Shown: positions 35,259-45,406, counted from the stretch's first letter. The stretch: 64,000 bases of DNA from Rhizobacter sp. Root1221 (GCF_001425785.1 NZ_LMDI01000005.1:26058-90057), one strand, 5' to 3'. A program made the numbers and translations. The notes: generated by a model from the letters alone, not told the origin.

Positions 35259-36551
35259 ATGAACACCGGCATCGACGCGGGCCTCGTCGCCTCGCACAAC
35301 GACAAGCTGCAGCACCACCTGCAGAACGACTACCAGCACCTGGGCGAACAGCTCGCGCGCCGCCACATCGACATCGACCGCGTGCGCGCGCAGGTGGCCG
35401 CCTTCGGCGTGGCCATCCCCAGCTGGGGCGTGGGCACCGGCGGCACCCGCTTCGCCCGGTTCCCGGGGCCGGGTGAACCGCGCCACGTGTTCGACAAGCT
35501 GGAGGACTGTGGCGTGATCCACCAGCTGGCCCGCGCCACGCCCACCGTGTCGTTGCACATCCCGTGGGACAAGTGCTCCGACTGGCGCGAGCTGCGGGGA
35601 GCAGCCACCGCCCTCGGCCTGTCGTTCGACGCGATGAACTCCAACACCTTCTCCGACCAGAAGGACCAGGCCCACAGCTACAAGTTCGGCAGCCTCACGC
35701 ACACCGACGCGGGCACCCGCGCGCAGGCCGTGGCACACAACCTCGAGTGCATCGAGATCGGCCGCCAGCTGGGCAGCACCGCGCTCACCGTGTGGGTGGG
35801 TGACGGCAGCAACTTCCCCGGCCAGCAGCACTTCCGCCGCGCGTTCGACCGCTACCTCGACAGCACGCGCCAGATCTACGCTGCGCTGCCGGCCGACTGG
35901 CGCATGTTCCTCGAACACAAGATCAACGAGCCGGCCTTCTACAGCACGGTGATCCAGGACTGGGGCAGCAGTTACCTCGCGGCCACCGCCCTCGGCCCGC
36001 AGGCGCAGTGCCTCGTGGACCTGGGCCACCACGCGCCCAACGTGAACATCGAGATGATCGTGGCCCGCCTGGTCGCCGCGGGCAAGCTCGCCGGTTTCCA
36101 CTTCAACGACAGCAAGTACGGCGACGACGACCTCGACGCCGGCAGCGTGTCGCCGTACCGCCTGTTCCTCGTGTTCAACGAGCTGGTGGCCGCGGCCCAT
36201 GAGCAGGTGCCGGGCTTCGACCCCGCGTACATGCTGGACCAGAGCCACAACGTCACCGATCCGATCGAAAGCCTGATGACCAGCGCGGTGCAGGTGCAGC
36301 GCAGCTACGCGCAGGCGCTGCTCGTCGACCGCGACGCCCTCGATGCCGCGCAGGAGGCCAACGACGCGATGACCGCCACCCACCTGCTGAAGGCCGCGTT
36401 CCAGACCGACGTGACACCGCTGCTGCAACAGGTGCGGCGCGACGCCGGCGGGGCGATCGACCCCGTGGCCGTGTACCGCGCGAGCGGCTACCGCCGACAG
36501 GCGGCCGAGGCCCGCCCGGCCGTGGCCGGCGGTGGTGGCGGCATCGTCTGA
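35259..36551 (+). CDS. rhaI: L-rhamnose isomerase (rhizobial type)
   Basis: 430 residues of the xylose-isomerase-like TIM-barrel family, of the type called L-rhamnose catabolism isomerase and distinct from E. coli RhaA. Metal/substrate residues lie in EHKINEPAFYSTVIQDWGSS, LVDLGHHAPNVNIEMI and KLAGFHFNDSKYGDDDLDAG. The enzyme converts L-rhamnose to L-rhamnulose in the cytoplasm. The C-terminus ends in a glycine run (GGGGGIV) that may be disordered. It is in the same direction as rhaD, 16 bp after its stop, and 66 bp before the binding-protein gene. Confidence 0.88.
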   Translation: MNTGIDAGLVASHNDKLQHHLQNDYQHLGEQLARRHIDIDRVRAQVAAFGVAIPSWGVGTGGTRFARFPGPGEPRHVFDKLEDCGVIHQLARATPTVSLHIPWDKCSDWRELRGAATALGLSFDAMNSNTFSDQKDQAHSYKFGSLTHTDAGTRAQAVAHNLECIEIGRQLGSTALTVWVGDGSNFPGQQHFRRAFDRYLDSTRQIYAALPADWRMFLEHKINEPAFYSTVIQDWGSSYLAATALGPQAQCLVDLGHHAPNVNIEMIVARLVAAGKLAGFHFNDSKYGDDDLDAGSVSPYRLFLVFNELVAAAHEQVPGFDPAYMLDQSHNVTDPIESLMTSAVQVQRSYAQALLVDRDALDAAQEANDAMTATHLLKAAFQTDVTPLLQQVRRDAGGAIDPVAVYRASGYRRQAAEARPAVAGGGGGIV

Positions 36552-36617
36552 CACCGCGACCAGGTTCCACCCGCGTCGCGGTTTGCGGCGCTTATCCCTA
36601 CCGAGAGAGATGACCCC

Positions 36618-37613
36618 ATGAGAACAACACGCTTGCACCTCTTTGCCGCCGCTGCGCTGACCCTGGGCCTGGCTGCCCCCGCGATGGCCGCCGACAAGAT
36701 CGCCATCGTCGTCAAGAGCCTCGGCATCGGCTTCTTCGACGCCGCTCACCAGGGGGCGCTCGAAGCCGCCAAGGAACTGAAGGACGTCGAGATCCTCTAC
36801 ACCGGCCCGGCCAAACCCACCGCCGAAGGCCAGATCGAGATCATCAACTCGCTGATCGCGCAGAACGTCAAGGCCATCGTGATCTCGGCCAACGACCCCG
36901 ATGCGCTGGTGCCGGTGACCAAGAAGGCCATGGCCCGCGGCATCAAGGTCATCTCATTCGACTCGGCCGTGCGCAAGGACGGACGCCTGATGCACCTGGC
37001 CCCGTCGAACAACGCGCTCATCGGCGAGAAGCTCGTGAAGATGGCCGAGCAGGTGGCGGGCAAGACCGGCGAGATCGCCGTGCTGTCGGCCACCGCGCAG
37101 GCCACGAACCAGAACACGTGGATCGCCGAGATGAAGAAGACGCTCGCGCAGCCGGCCTACAGCGGCCTGAAGCTCGTCAGCGTCGTGTACGGCGACGACC
37201 AGACCGACAAGAGCTACCGCGAAGCGCAGGGCCTCTTCAAGAGCTACCCGAACCTGAAGGCCATCGTGGCCCCCACCACCGTGGGCATCGCCGCGGCCGG
37301 CAAGGCCGTGCTCGATGAAAAGAAGGTGGGCCAGGTGTTCGTGACCGGCCTCGGGTTGCCGTCGGAGATGGCGGGCCACGTGCGCAGTGGCGCGGTCAAG
37401 TCGTTTGCCATCTGGAATCCGATCGACCTCGGCTACTCGTCGGTGCACATCGCCCACGCGTTCATCAAGGGCACGGCCAAGGGCACGCCGGGTGAAAAGA
37501 TCTCGCTCGGCCGGGTGGGCACGGCCACGCTGGACAAGGACAATGAGGCTGCGATGGCCGAGCCGTTCACGTACGACGCGAGCAACATCGAGCAGTTCGC
37601 CAAGGTCTTCTGA
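36618..37613 (+). CDS. rhaS: Rhamnose ABC transporter, periplasmic binding protein
   Basis: 331 residues: leader LHLFAAAALTLGLAAPAMA cleaved at residue ~24, then a type I periplasmic-binding fold of the sugar class (KIAIVVKSLGIGFFDAAHQG, NVKAIVISANDPDAL, IKVISFDSAV, AIWNPIDLGYSS). Similar length and motifs to rhizobial RhaS, which binds L-rhamnose for the importer. A GAGAGA element lies upstream of the ATG. It is followed after 12 bp by the ATPase gene; together with the two permeases it forms a complete sugar importer. Confidence 0.88.
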   Translation: MRTTRLHLFAAAALTLGLAAPAMAADKIAIVVKSLGIGFFDAAHQGALEAAKELKDVEILYTGPAKPTAEGQIEIINSLIAQNVKAIVISANDPDALVPVTKKAMARGIKVISFDSAVRKDGRLMHLAPSNNALIGEKLVKMAEQVAGKTGEIAVLSATAQATNQNTWIAEMKKTLAQPAYSGLKLVSVVYGDDQTDKSYREAQGLFKSYPNLKAIVAPTTVGIAAAGKAVLDEKKVGQVFVTGLGLPSEMAGHVRSGAVKSFAIWNPIDLGYSSVHIAHAFIKGTAKGTPGEKISLGRVGTATLDKDNEAAMAEPFTYDASNIEQFAKVF

Positions 37614-37625
37614 TCGACGTTCCGG

Positions 37626-39230
37626 ATGCCCTGCGCCATGACCGTTGTCTCTCCGTTGCCGTTCCTCTCGCTGCGTGGCATCCACAAGCGTTTCGGCCCC
37701 ACCCACGCCCTGAAGGGCGTGGACCTGGACCTGGTGCCGGGCGAGGCGCTGGCACTCATCGGTGAAAACGGCGCGGGCAAGTCCACGCTCGTGAAAACCC
37801 TCACCGGCGTGCACGCCGCCGACGAGGGCCAGATCCTCGTCGAGGGCCGGGTCTGCAGCTTCCTGCGGGCCCGCGACGCGCAGGCCGCCGGCATCGCCGC
37901 CGTGCACCAGGAAACGGTGATGTTCGACGAGCTGAGCGCCGCCGAGAACATCTTCATCGGCCGGCAGCCCATGCGCCGCATGGGCCCGTTCGAGGTGATC
38001 GACTGGGCGCGCATGAACCGCGAGGCCCAGGTGGTGCTCGACCGCGTGGGTGCCGGCTTTGCCGCCACCACGCTCGTGCGCCACCTGAGCCTCGGGCAGC
38101 GCCACCTGATCGAGATCGCCCGCGCGCTGTCGCAGGATGCGCGGGTGGTGATCCTCGACGAACCCACCGCGGCGCTGTCGCAGCAGGAGATCCGCGAGTT
38201 CTACGAGCTCGTGCGCGGCCTGAAGGCGCACGGCGTGGCGGTGCTCTTCATCACGCACAAGTTCGACGAGATCTTCGCGGTGTGCGACCGCTACGTGGTG
38301 CTGCGCGATGGCGCGTCCGTGGGCAGCGGGGCCATCGCGGACGCGGACGAACCCACCCTGGTGCGGCTGATGGCCGGCCGCGCGATCGACCAGGTGTACC
38401 CGCCCATCACCACCCAGCCGGGCGAGGTGGTGATGACGGTGAAGGGCCTGAGCCACCCCACCGAGTTCGCCGACGTGGGCTTCGAACTGCGGCGCGGCGA
38501 GATCCTCGGTTTCTACGGCCTGATCGGCGCCGGGCGCAGCGAGGCGATGCTGGCGCTGATGGGCCTCAAGCCTGAGGCGTCGGGCCACGTGACGGTGGAG
38601 GGGAAGTCCCTCGACATCCGCCAGCCCGCCGATGCCATCACCGCCGGGCTCGCCTACGTGCCCGAGGAGCGCCAGCGCCAGGGCGGGGTGCTCAATTTCT
38701 CGGTGCGCCACAACATCAGCCTGGCCGGCCTCGCGGGCCGCGGCCGGTGCAAGACACCGCTGTCGCGCGGGCACTGGCTGTCGCCCGCCCGTGAAGAATC
38801 GTTTGCCGCGGGGCTCATCGAGCGGCTGCGCATCCGCACCGCCGACCAGCACACGCCGCTGTCCGGCCTGTCGGGTGGCAACCAGCAGAAGGTCGTGATT
38901 GCCAAGTGGCTCGGGCTCGACCCGCGCATCGTGATCCTCGACGAACCCACGAAGGGCATCGACGTGGGCGCCAAGCAGGCGGTCTACCAACTCATTGCCG
39001 AAATGGTGGCGCAGGGCCTCGCGGTGATCCTCGTGTCGTCCGAGCTGCCCGAGGTGATGCACCTCGCGCACCGGGTGATCGTGATGAAACGCGGCCGCCA
39101 GGTGGCCGAATTCGCGAAGGGCGAGGCCGATGCCGAAGCGCTCGTGGCCGCGGCGTCCGGGCTGGCACGGCCGCCGGGGGCGGTGGTGCCGCTGCCGTTG
39201 CACCCCCTGAACACGGAGCTGGCCGCATGA
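37626..39230 (+). CDS. rhaT: Rhamnose ABC transporter, ATP-binding protein (two ABC domains)
   Basis: 534 residues with two ABC cassettes, as in sugar importers of the RbsA/XylG class. Cassette 1 has Walker A GENGAGKSTLVKTLTG, signature LSLGQRHLIEIARAL and Walker B VVILDEPTAAL. Cassette 2 has the degenerate Walker A typical of the class (GLIGAGRSEAML), signature LSGGNQQKVVIAKWL and IVILDEPTKGIDVG. It hydrolyses ATP to drive rhamnose import. An alternative ATG lies at 37638. Its stop overlaps the next start (ATGA). Confidence 0.9.
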   Translation: MPCAMTVVSPLPFLSLRGIHKRFGPTHALKGVDLDLVPGEALALIGENGAGKSTLVKTLTGVHAADEGQILVEGRVCSFLRARDAQAAGIAAVHQETVMFDELSAAENIFIGRQPMRRMGPFEVIDWARMNREAQVVLDRVGAGFAATTLVRHLSLGQRHLIEIARALSQDARVVILDEPTAALSQQEIREFYELVRGLKAHGVAVLFITHKFDEIFAVCDRYVVLRDGASVGSGAIADADEPTLVRLMAGRAIDQVYPPITTQPGEVVMTVKGLSHPTEFADVGFELRRGEILGFYGLIGAGRSEAMLALMGLKPEASGHVTVEGKSLDIRQPADAITAGLAYVPEERQRQGGVLNFSVRHNISLAGLAGRGRCKTPLSRGHWLSPAREESFAAGLIERLRIRTADQHTPLSGLSGGNQQKVVIAKWLGLDPRIVILDEPTKGIDVGAKQAVYQLIAEMVAQGLAVILVSSELPEVMHLAHRVIVMKRGRQVAEFAKGEADAEALVAAASGLARPPGAVVPLPLHPLNTELAA

Positions 39231-40225
39231 AAAACGCGTTCGCTGCCCGCCGCGAGTGGTTGCTGCTGGCGATCATCGTGGCCATCGTGCTGGCCGTGGG
39301 GGCCCGCGCGCCGGTGTTCCTCAGCTGGCGCAACGTGCTCGACATCGGCAACGACTCGGCCATCCTCGCCATCCTGGTGATGGGGCAGATGCTGGTGCTG
39401 CTGACCCGCGGGGTCGACCTCTCGGTGGCGTCGAACCTCGCGCTCACCGGCATGCTGTGTGCGCTGGCCGGGCGGGCATGGCCCGGCGTGCCGCTGCCGT
39501 TGCTGATCGTGATGGCCTGCGGCATCGGCGCGCTGCTCGGTTTCGTCAATGGCTGGTTGATCATGCGGTTCGACCTGCCGGCCATCGTGGTCACGCTGGG
39601 CACCATGTCGGCCTACCGCGGCGCCATCTTCGTGGCCAGCGGTGGCGCATGGGTCAACGACCACCAGATCCACCCGGCCATCAAGGGCCTCCCACGCGAG
39701 ACACTGCTGGGGCTGCCGGTGCTCATCTGGTTCGCCGCGGCCGTGGTGCTGCTGGCCACCGTGCTGCTGCGGTGGCGCCGCGAGGGCCGCGAGCTGTATG
39801 CGTTCGGTGGCAACCCGTCGGCCGCACGGTACGCGGGCATCCCGGTGCAGCGCCGGCTCGTGATGGCGTACACCTTGTGCGGGGCGCTCGCGGGCCTCGC
39901 CGGGCTGCTGTGGGTGGGGCGCTATTCCATCGCGTTCACCGAACTGGCCTCGGGTTATGAACTCACCGTGATCGCCGCGTGCGTGATCGGCGGGGTCAGC
40001 ATCGGCGGGGGCGTGGGTTCGGTGAGCGGCGCCGTGCTGGGGGTGCTGTTCATCGGGGTGATCAACGGGGCGCTGCCCGTGATCCAGGTGTCGCCGTTCT
40101 GGCAGCAGGCCATCGCGGGCGCGGTGATCCTGGTCTCGGTGGTGCTCAACGCCCGCGCCGACCGCAGCCGCGGCCGGCAGATCCTCGAGCGGCCGGGCAC
40201 CGCGTTGAAAGGAGCCGCCGCATGA
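39227..40225 (+). CDS. rhaP: Rhamnose ABC transporter, permease 1
   Basis: 332 residues with about ten hydrophobic helices of the BPD_transp_2 type. Key family segments are LLTRGVDLSVASNLALTGM, the NGWLIMRFDLPAIVVTLGTM loop that contacts the ATPase, and YELTVIAACVIGGVSIGGGV. It forms the membrane channel with RhaQ. Start at 39227 overlaps the rhaT stop by four bases and its own stop overlaps rhaQ in the same way, so expression is translationally coupled. Confidence 0.88.
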   Translation: MKNAFAARREWLLLAIIVAIVLAVGARAPVFLSWRNVLDIGNDSAILAILVMGQMLVLLTRGVDLSVASNLALTGMLCALAGRAWPGVPLPLLIVMACGIGALLGFVNGWLIMRFDLPAIVVTLGTMSAYRGAIFVASGGAWVNDHQIHPAIKGLPRETLLGLPVLIWFAAAVVLLATVLLRWRREGRELYAFGGNPSAARYAGIPVQRRLVMAYTLCGALAGLAGLLWVGRYSIAFTELASGYELTVIAACVIGGVSIGGGVGSVSGAVLGVLFIGVINGALPVIQVSPFWQQAIAGAVILVSVVLNARADRSRGRQILERPGTALKGAAA

Positions 40226-41196
40226 AGGCGCTGGACACCTGGGAGCGTGTGCTCGTTGCGCTGATCGTGGCGGTGTACGTGGCCTTCGGGCTCGGCATCG
40301 ACGGTTTCCTGTCGCCGTACGCGGTGGCCGACAGCACGTACAACTTCTCCGAGAAGGCGCTGATTGCGCTGGCCATGGCACTGCTGGTGATTGCCGGCGA
40401 CATCGACCTGTCGATCGCGGCCACCATGGCGCTCGCCTCGCTGGCCATGGGCTTTGCGATGAAGGCGGGCGCCGGACTGCCGCTGATGCTGGTCGCCGGC
40501 GTGGCCGTGGGGGCGGCGTGCGGCGCGCTCAACGGCTGGCTCGTGACGCGGTGGAAGCTGCCGTCGATCGTGGTCACCATCGGCACGCTGTCGCTGTACC
40601 GCGGCCTGGCCCAGGTGGTTCTGGGCGACCAGGCCATCACGGGCTACCCCGAGACCCTGAGCCAATGGGGCAACGGCACGGTCGGTGACCTGCTGGGCCT
40701 GCCATGGCTGATCGTGCCCATCGAGTTCGCCGTGCTGGTGGTGATGGCGCTGGCCGTGGGCCTGTTCCTGCACCACACCGTGCATGGCCGCCGTGTCTAT
40801 GCGATCGGGGCCAACCCGGTGGCGTCGCGGTTCTCCGGCATCGCGGTGGACCGCTACCGCTTCGGCCTGTTCGTGTTCGCCGGCGTGATGGCGGCCCTGG
40901 CGGCCGTGCTGCTCACCGGCCGGATCGGCAGCACGCGGCCCAACCTGGCGATGGGCTGGGAGCTGGACGCGGTGACCATCGTGATCCTGGGCGGCGTGGC
41001 CATCGAAGGTGGCCGGGGCAGCATCCTGGGCACCGTGCTCGCCGCCGTGCTGCTGGGCAGTTTCACCTTTGCGCTCGGCATGCTCAACGTGTCGGGCATC
41101 GTGATGTCGATGATCGTGGGCGTGCTGCTGATCGTGGCGATGGTGCTGCCGCGTGGTCTCCGCCTGCTGCGGCCCACCGGGTGGAAAGCCGCATGA
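40222..41196 (+). CDS. rhaQ: Rhamnose ABC transporter, permease 2
   Basis: 324 residues, a paralogue of RhaP with the same BPD_transp_2 landmarks: [40 protein letters not shown] and [19 protein letters not shown]. Two different permeases are usual in rhizobial rhamnose importers and give a RhaPQT2S-type complex. GAAAGGAG precedes the ATG inside the end of rhaP. The 4-bp overlap with the mutarotase gene follows. Confidence 0.88.
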   Translation: MKALDTWERVLVALIVAVYVAFGLGIDGFLSPYAVADSTYNFSEKALIALAMALLVIAGDIDLSIAATMALASLAMGFAMKAGAGLPLMLVAGVAVGAACGALNGWLVTRWKLPSIVVTIGTLSLYRGLAQVVLGDQAITGYPETLSQWGNGTVGDLLGLPWLIVPIEFAVLVVMALAVGLFLHHTVHGRRVYAIGANPVASRFSGIAVDRYRFGLFVFAGVMAALAAVLLTGRIGSTRPNLAMGWELDAVTIVILGGVAIEGGRGSILGTVLAAVLLGSFTFALGMLNVSGIVMSMIVGVLLIVAMVLPRGLRLLRPTGWKAA

Positions 41197-41510
41197 CCGA
41201 GAAGATCGCGTTCCGCATGTTCCTGAACCCGGGGTGCATGGCCGAGTACCAGGCGCGGCACGATGCCCTGTGGCCCGACCTGGCGCAGCTGCTGAAGGCC
41301 AGCGGCATCCACGACTACAGCATCTACCTGGACACCGAACACCACACGCTGTTCGCCGTGTTGCGCCGCGAGGCCGGCCACACGATGGACCAGTTGCCGG
41401 CGCACCCGGTGATGCAGCGCTGGTGGGCCCACATGGCCGACCTGATGCGCACGAACCCGGATGGGTCACCGGTGGTCGAACCGCTGCCGTGTGTGTTCCA
41501 CCTGCCATGA
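41193..41510 (+). CDS. rhaM: L-rhamnose mutarotase
   Basis: 105 residues, the normal length of the family (RhaM, called RhaU in Rhizobium). The acid/base residue is His23 in [27 protein letters not shown] and [12 protein letters not shown] carry the conserved aromatic residues of the sugar pocket. The enzyme interconverts alpha and beta anomers of L-rhamnose, supplying the form used by the isomerase; in Rhizobium the orthologue is required for growth on rhamnose. ATGA overlaps on both sides. Confidence 0.9.
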   Translation: MTEKIAFRMFLNPGCMAEYQARHDALWPDLAQLLKASGIHDYSIYLDTEHHTLFAVLRREAGHTMDQLPAHPVMQRWWAHMADLMRTNPDGSPVVEPLPCVFHLP

Positions 41511-42910
41511 ACGAGGCCCTCGACCACACGCTGGTGATCGACATCGGCAAGAGCAACGCGAAGCTGCTGGTGATCTCGCCCGAGGGCGACGTGATGGCCC
41601 AACGCGGCCGTGCCAACGCCCCGGTGCCCGGGCCCGGCTACACCGCGCTCGGCGTGGAGGCATTGCAGCAATGGCTGTGCGACGAGGTGCCTGGCTTGCC
41701 GCACCGCGAACGCATCGGCCGCATCGGCATCGGCACCCACGGCGCCGCGTTCTGCGCCATCGGCGACCACGGCCTCGTACTGCCCCCCATCGACTACGAA
41801 TGGGACGGGTATGGCGATCACCGCGCTGCGTTCGAGGCGGCGGTGGACCCCTTCGCCCACACCGGCTCGCCGCACCTGCCGAAGGGCCTGAACGCTGGCT
41901 TGCAGGTCGACTGGGTGCGCCACACCCGGCCCGACGCGTGGGCGCGCATCCGCCACTGGGTGCCGTACCCGCAGTACTGGGCCTGGTGGCTGACCGGCGT
42001 GGCGGCGAGCGAGGTGTCTTCGCTCGGCTGCCACACGCACCTGTGGTCGCCGGCCGACGGCACCTTCTCCCGGTGGGCGCAGGCCGCGGGCATCGCCGAA
42101 CGGTTTGCACCGGTGCGAGCCGCCTGGGACGTGCTGGGCCCGCTGACCCCGGCGATGGCCACGAGGCTCGGGCTGCCCGCCGCGTGCGAGGTGGTCTGTG
42201 GTGTGCATGACAGCAACGCGTGCCTCGCGCGGTACCTCGACACCCCGCGGGCCACGCTGCTGACCACCGGCACATGGACCATCGCGATGGCACCGGGCGC
42301 GCAGGCCCCGGCGCTGCGCCCCGAACGCGACGAACTCGTCAACGTGGCCGTCGACGGCCGGCCCGTGCCCACCGCGCGGTTCATGGGCGGCCGTGAGTTC
42401 GAGGCCGTGTGTGCAGGCGCCCCGCCGTCACTCGCCACGCACGAAGCCCTGGCCGCCGTGGTGGCCGCCGGCTGGTCGGTGACGCCATCGTTCGCCGACG
42501 CGGGGGGGCCGTTTCTCGGGCGGGCTGGCGCGGTGTGGTGCCTGGGGCAGCAGGTGGCGGGCGGGGTGCCCGCGGTGCCTGCTGCGCTGCGTCCGGCGCT
42601 GGCAGCGCTCTACTGCGCGCAGGTGAGCAGCGTGCTCGTGCGTGCGCTCGGAGCCGATGGTCCGGTGATCGTGGAGGGGCCCCTCGCCCGCAACCCGGCC
42701 TTCGTGACCGCATTGGCCGCGCTGGCAGGCGACGTGGTGCGCTCCGACGACCCGCTGGAAGGCACTGCACGCGGCACGTGGCAGCTGGCGCGCCGGGGTG
42801 TCCGCAGCCCCGTGCACCTCGACCGCATCGACCCGCCATCGCCCGCGCTCGCCGCGGCGTTGCGCCGCCATCACGACACCTGGCACACGCTGATCGCCTC
42901 CCAACCATGA
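41507..42910 (+). CDS. rhaK: Rhamnulokinase-like FGGY carbohydrate kinase
   Basis: 467 residues. The N-terminal phosphate-binding loop [15 protein letters not shown] and the later [14 protein letters not shown] segment match the FGGY kinase fold; [17 protein letters not shown] and PPIDYEWDG line the sugar site. Gene order and the rhizobial precedent (RhaK) support phosphorylation of the sugar at the rhamnulose step. FGGY kinases differ in substrate, so the exact phosphorylated form (rhamnulose versus rhamnose) is inferred. ATGA overlaps join it to rhaM and to the lactate dehydrogenase gene. Confidence 0.85.
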   Translation: MNEALDHTLVIDIGKSNAKLLVISPEGDVMAQRGRANAPVPGPGYTALGVEALQQWLCDEVPGLPHRERIGRIGIGTHGAAFCAIGDHGLVLPPIDYEWDGYGDHRAAFEAAVDPFAHTGSPHLPKGLNAGLQVDWVRHTRPDAWARIRHWVPYPQYWAWWLTGVAASEVSSLGCHTHLWSPADGTFSRWAQAAGIAERFAPVRAAWDVLGPLTPAMATRLGLPAACEVVCGVHDSNACLARYLDTPRATLLTTGTWTIAMAPGAQAPALRPERDELVNVAVDGRPVPTARFMGGREFEAVCAGAPPSLATHEALAAVVAAGWSVTPSFADAGGPFLGRAGAVWCLGQQVAGGVPAVPAALRPALAALYCAQVSSVLVRALGADGPVIVEGPLARNPAFVTALAALAGDVVRSDDPLEGTARGTWQLARRGVRSPVHLDRIDPPSPALAAALRRHHDTWHTLIASQP

Positions 42911-44058
42911 CCGTCATCACCCACATCGAGGACCTGCGGGTCCTGGCCGAACGGCGTGTGCCCCGCATGTTCTACGACTACGCCGATTCGGGGTCATGGA
43001 CCGAAGGCACCTACCGCGCGAACGAAACCGAGTTCCAGAAGATCCGGCTGCGCCAGCGCGTGGCGGTGCCGATGGACAACCGCAGCACCGCCACCCGCAT
43101 GGCCGGCGTGGACGTGGCCATGCCGGTGGCGATCGCCCCGGTGGGGCTCACCGGCATGCAGCATGCCGACGGCGAGATCCTCGCTGCGCGCGCTGCGGCG
43201 GCCTTCGGCGTGCCGTTCACGTTGTCCACGATGAGCATCTGCTCCATCGAGGACGTGGCCGCCGCCACCCGCGCGCCGTTCTGGTTCCAGCTCTACTGGA
43301 TGCGCGACCGCGACTTCATGGAACGCCTGATGGACCGCGCCGCCGCTGCCGGTTGTTCCGCGCTGGTGCTCACGCTCGACCTCCAGGTGCTCGGCCAGCG
43401 GCACAAGGACTTGAAAAACGGCATGACCGCGCCGCCCAAGCCCACGTTCGCCAACCTCGTGAACCTGGCGACGAAACCGCGCTGGTGCCTCGGCATGGCC
43501 CGCACCCCGCGCCGCGGGTTCGGCAACCTGATCGGGCACGCGAAGGGGGTCAGCGACATGTCGTCGCTGGGCGCCTGGACCCGCGAGCAGTTCGACCCGC
43601 AACTGAGCTGGGACGACGTGGCGTGGATCCGCCGCCGCTGGACGGGCAAGCTGATCCTGAAGGGCATCATGGTGGAGGAAGACGCCCGGCTCGCCGCCGA
43701 AAGCGGTGCCGACGCCCTGGTGGTCAGCAACCACGGTGGCCGCCAGCTCGATGGCGCGCCCAGTTCCATCGAGGCACTGCCGGCCATCGCCGCGGCGGTG
43801 GGCCGCGACATCGAGGTGTGGATGGACGGTGGCATCCGCTCGGGCCAGGACGTGCTGAAGGCCTGGGCCCTCGGCGCCCGCGGCACGCTGGTCGGCCGGG
43901 CGATGGTCTACGGCCTCGGGGCGATGGGCGAGGCTGGCGTGACCCGTGCACTCGAGGTCATCCACAAGGAGCTCGACCTCACGATGGCCTTCTGCGGCTG
44001 CACGCGCATCGCGCAGGTGGACAGGCACGTGCTGGTACCGGGGACGTTTCCGGGGTGA
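42907..44058 (+). CDS. lldD: FMN-dependent L-lactate dehydrogenase
   Basis: 383 residues of the alpha-hydroxy-acid oxidase family. Tyr23/Tyr25 lie in FYDYADSGSWTEGTY; MPVAIAPVGLTGM and the FMN-contacting FQLYWMRDR segment follow. The catalytic HGGRQLDG (His about 276) and DGGIRSGQDVLKA phosphate-binding loop are intact. It oxidises L-lactate to pyruvate and passes electrons to quinone at the inner membrane. Its place at the end of the rhamnose operon, coupled by an ATGA overlap to rhaK, fits removal of the L-lactate made by the RhaD dehydrogenase domain. Confidence 0.87.
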   Translation: MTVITHIEDLRVLAERRVPRMFYDYADSGSWTEGTYRANETEFQKIRLRQRVAVPMDNRSTATRMAGVDVAMPVAIAPVGLTGMQHADGEILAARAAAAFGVPFTLSTMSICSIEDVAAATRAPFWFQLYWMRDRDFMERLMDRAAAAGCSALVLTLDLQVLGQRHKDLKNGMTAPPKPTFANLVNLATKPRWCLGMARTPRRGFGNLIGHAKGVSDMSSLGAWTREQFDPQLSWDDVAWIRRRWTGKLILKGIMVEEDARLAAESGADALVVSNHGGRQLDGAPSSIEALPAIAAAVGRDIEVWMDGGIRSGQDVLKAWALGARGTLVGRAMVYGLGAMGEAGVTRALEVIHKELDLTMAFCGCTRIAQVDRHVLVPGTFPG

Positions 44059-44094
44059 CTCCCCACCGTCATCCGGGCGAGAGAACAAGATGTC

Positions 44095-44114
44095 ATCCCG
44101 GCGAAGGCCGGGAT
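44095..44114. repeat. REP-like palindrome after the rhamnose operon
   Basis: ATCCCGGC-GAAG-GCCGGGAT is a perfect 8-bp-arm hairpin inside the familiar extragenic motif GTCATCCCGGCGAAGGCCGGGATC. A weaker relative lies at about 44250-44275. Such elements sit between convergent genes in many proteobacteria and may stabilise transcript ends. Confidence 0.55.
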
Positions 44115-44254
44115 CCTCACCGGTCAGCGGGAACGGCTCGTGTTCAGCGCCTCGGTTGACACCCCGTGTCTCAGGTGAGCGCCTGACCTCAGCGAACCAG
44201 CGATACCCCAAGCCAGACGACCACCGCCGCCCGGATGCTTGGCACCGGTGGAGA

Positions 44255-44290
44255 CCCCGGCCTGCGCCGGGGCGACAGCCGTTTTTTTTT
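44255..44290 (+). terminator. Hairpin followed by T-run after lldD
   Basis: CCCCGGC-CTGC-GCCGGGG (44255-44272) is a stable stem, and nine T residues stand at 44282-44290. Because nine bases separate stem and T-run, it is not an ideal intrinsic terminator. It lies between the rhamnose operon and the convergent Bug gene, where one is expected. No gene is seen in the ~270 bp between them. Confidence 0.4.
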
Positions 44291-44329
44291 CCCCGACAGG
44301 AGTGGGCCCCCGCCGGGCTGACGGATGCA

Positions 44330-45325
44330 TCAGTTGTCCGGCTTGACCTTCGCCCGCGCGATCACCGGCTTCCAACGCTGCTGTTCGGCAGCGATGAACT
44401 TCGCGAACTCGGCGGGCGAACTGCCCACCGCGATCGCGGCGTCGTTGCTGAAGTGCTGCAGCGAGGCCGGGGTGTTGACGGCCTTGGCCGCCGCGGCCGC
44501 GAGGATGTCGGCGGCCTGCTGGGGCAGGTTGGCCGGGGCCAGCAGCCCGTACCACTGGGTCATCTCGAAGCCCGGGAAACCCTGCTCGGCCACGGTGGGC
44601 ACGTCGGGCAGCTGGGGGATGCGCTGCGGGGTGCCGGTGGCGATGCAGCGCAGCTTGCCCGTCTTGATGAACTGGAGCACCGCGGGTGCACCCACGGAGG
44701 CGGCGTCGAGCCTGCCCGCGATCAGGTCGGTCAGCTGCGGGCCCGTGCCGCGGTAGGGCACGTGGGTGATGAAGGTGTTCGTCGCCATCTTCAGGTATTC
44801 GAACGCCAGGTGGCCCGCGCTGCCGTTGCCAGCCGAGCCGTAGTTCAGCTGCCCGGGCCTGGACTTGGCCAGCGCGATGAACTCCTTCAGGTTTTTCGCC
44901 GGCACGTCGTTGTTGACGAGGTACAGGCTCGGCACCTTGGCCAGCAGCGAGATGGGGCGGAAGTCCTTGTTGGTGTCGTACGGCAGCTTGTCGAAGATGT
45001 ACGGGTTCACCGCCAGCGTGCCGATGTGGCCGAGGATCAGCGTGTGCAGGTCGGTGGCCCGCGCCACCTCCTGCATCGCCACGTTGCCGGCGCCCCCGGG
45101 TTTGTTGTCGACGAAGACGCTCTGGCCCAGCAGTTTCGTGAGTTCGAAGGCCGTGGCCCGCGCCACGATCTCCGAACTGCCGCCCGGCGCGAACGGCACC
45201 ACGAAACGGACCGGTTTGCTGGGCCAGGTGCCCTGGGCCATCGAGCGTTGCGGGAAGGCGCCCGCCAGGCCGAGGCCGGTGAGGCCGGCGAGTGCCTGGC
45301 GGCGGGTGAACGGGGTCGAGGTCAT
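44330..45325 (-). CDS. Bug/TctC-family binding protein divergent from the TctDE-like system
   Basis: 331 residues. Leader FTRRQALAGLTGLGLAGAFP with a twin-arginine motif, cleaved near residue 31; then WPSKPVRFVVPFAPGGSSEI. The conserved DNKPGGAGNVAMQEV, LPYDTNKDFRPISLL, HVPYRGTGPQLTDLIAG and LPDVPTVAEQG are present. It is transcribed away from the response-regulator gene with 121 bp between starts. TctD-type regulators commonly control a neighbouring solute-binding-protein gene, so this is a likely target. It lacks a cotranscribed TctAB permease. Confidence 0.85.
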   Translation of the reverse strand: MTSTPFTRRQALAGLTGLGLAGAFPQRSMAQGTWPSKPVRFVVPFAPGGSSEIVARATAFELTKLLGQSVFVDNKPGGAGNVAMQEVARATDLHTLILGHIGTLAVNPYIFDKLPYDTNKDFRPISLLAKVPSLYLVNNDVPAKNLKEFIALAKSRPGQLNYGSAGNGSAGHLAFEYLKMATNTFITHVPYRGTGPQLTDLIAGRLDAASVGAPAVLQFIKTGKLRCIATGTPQRIPQLPDVPTVAEQGFPGFEMTQWYGLLAPANLPQQAADILAAAAAKAVNTPASLQHFSNDAAIAVGSSPAEFAKFIAAEQQRWKPVIARAKVKPDN

Positions 45326-45367
45326 GGGGTGTCTCCGGTTGAGCGTGCCATCGTGCGGCGGGGAACC

Positions 45368-45406
45368 TTTCAAACCCATTTCAGAACGGCCCCCGAGGCG
45401 CCGTTC
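45368..45406. promoter_or_regulatory. Composite operator candidate between Bug gene and tctD-like gene
   Basis: Two TTTCA half-sites start 11 bp apart (45368-45372 and 45379-45383), the spacing of tandem half-sites bound by OmpR/PhoB-type dimers. Immediately after them is GAACGGC-N9-GCCGTTC (45384-45406), a perfect palindrome. The cluster is centred in the 121-bp divergent region and could serve both promoters. Confidence 0.45.
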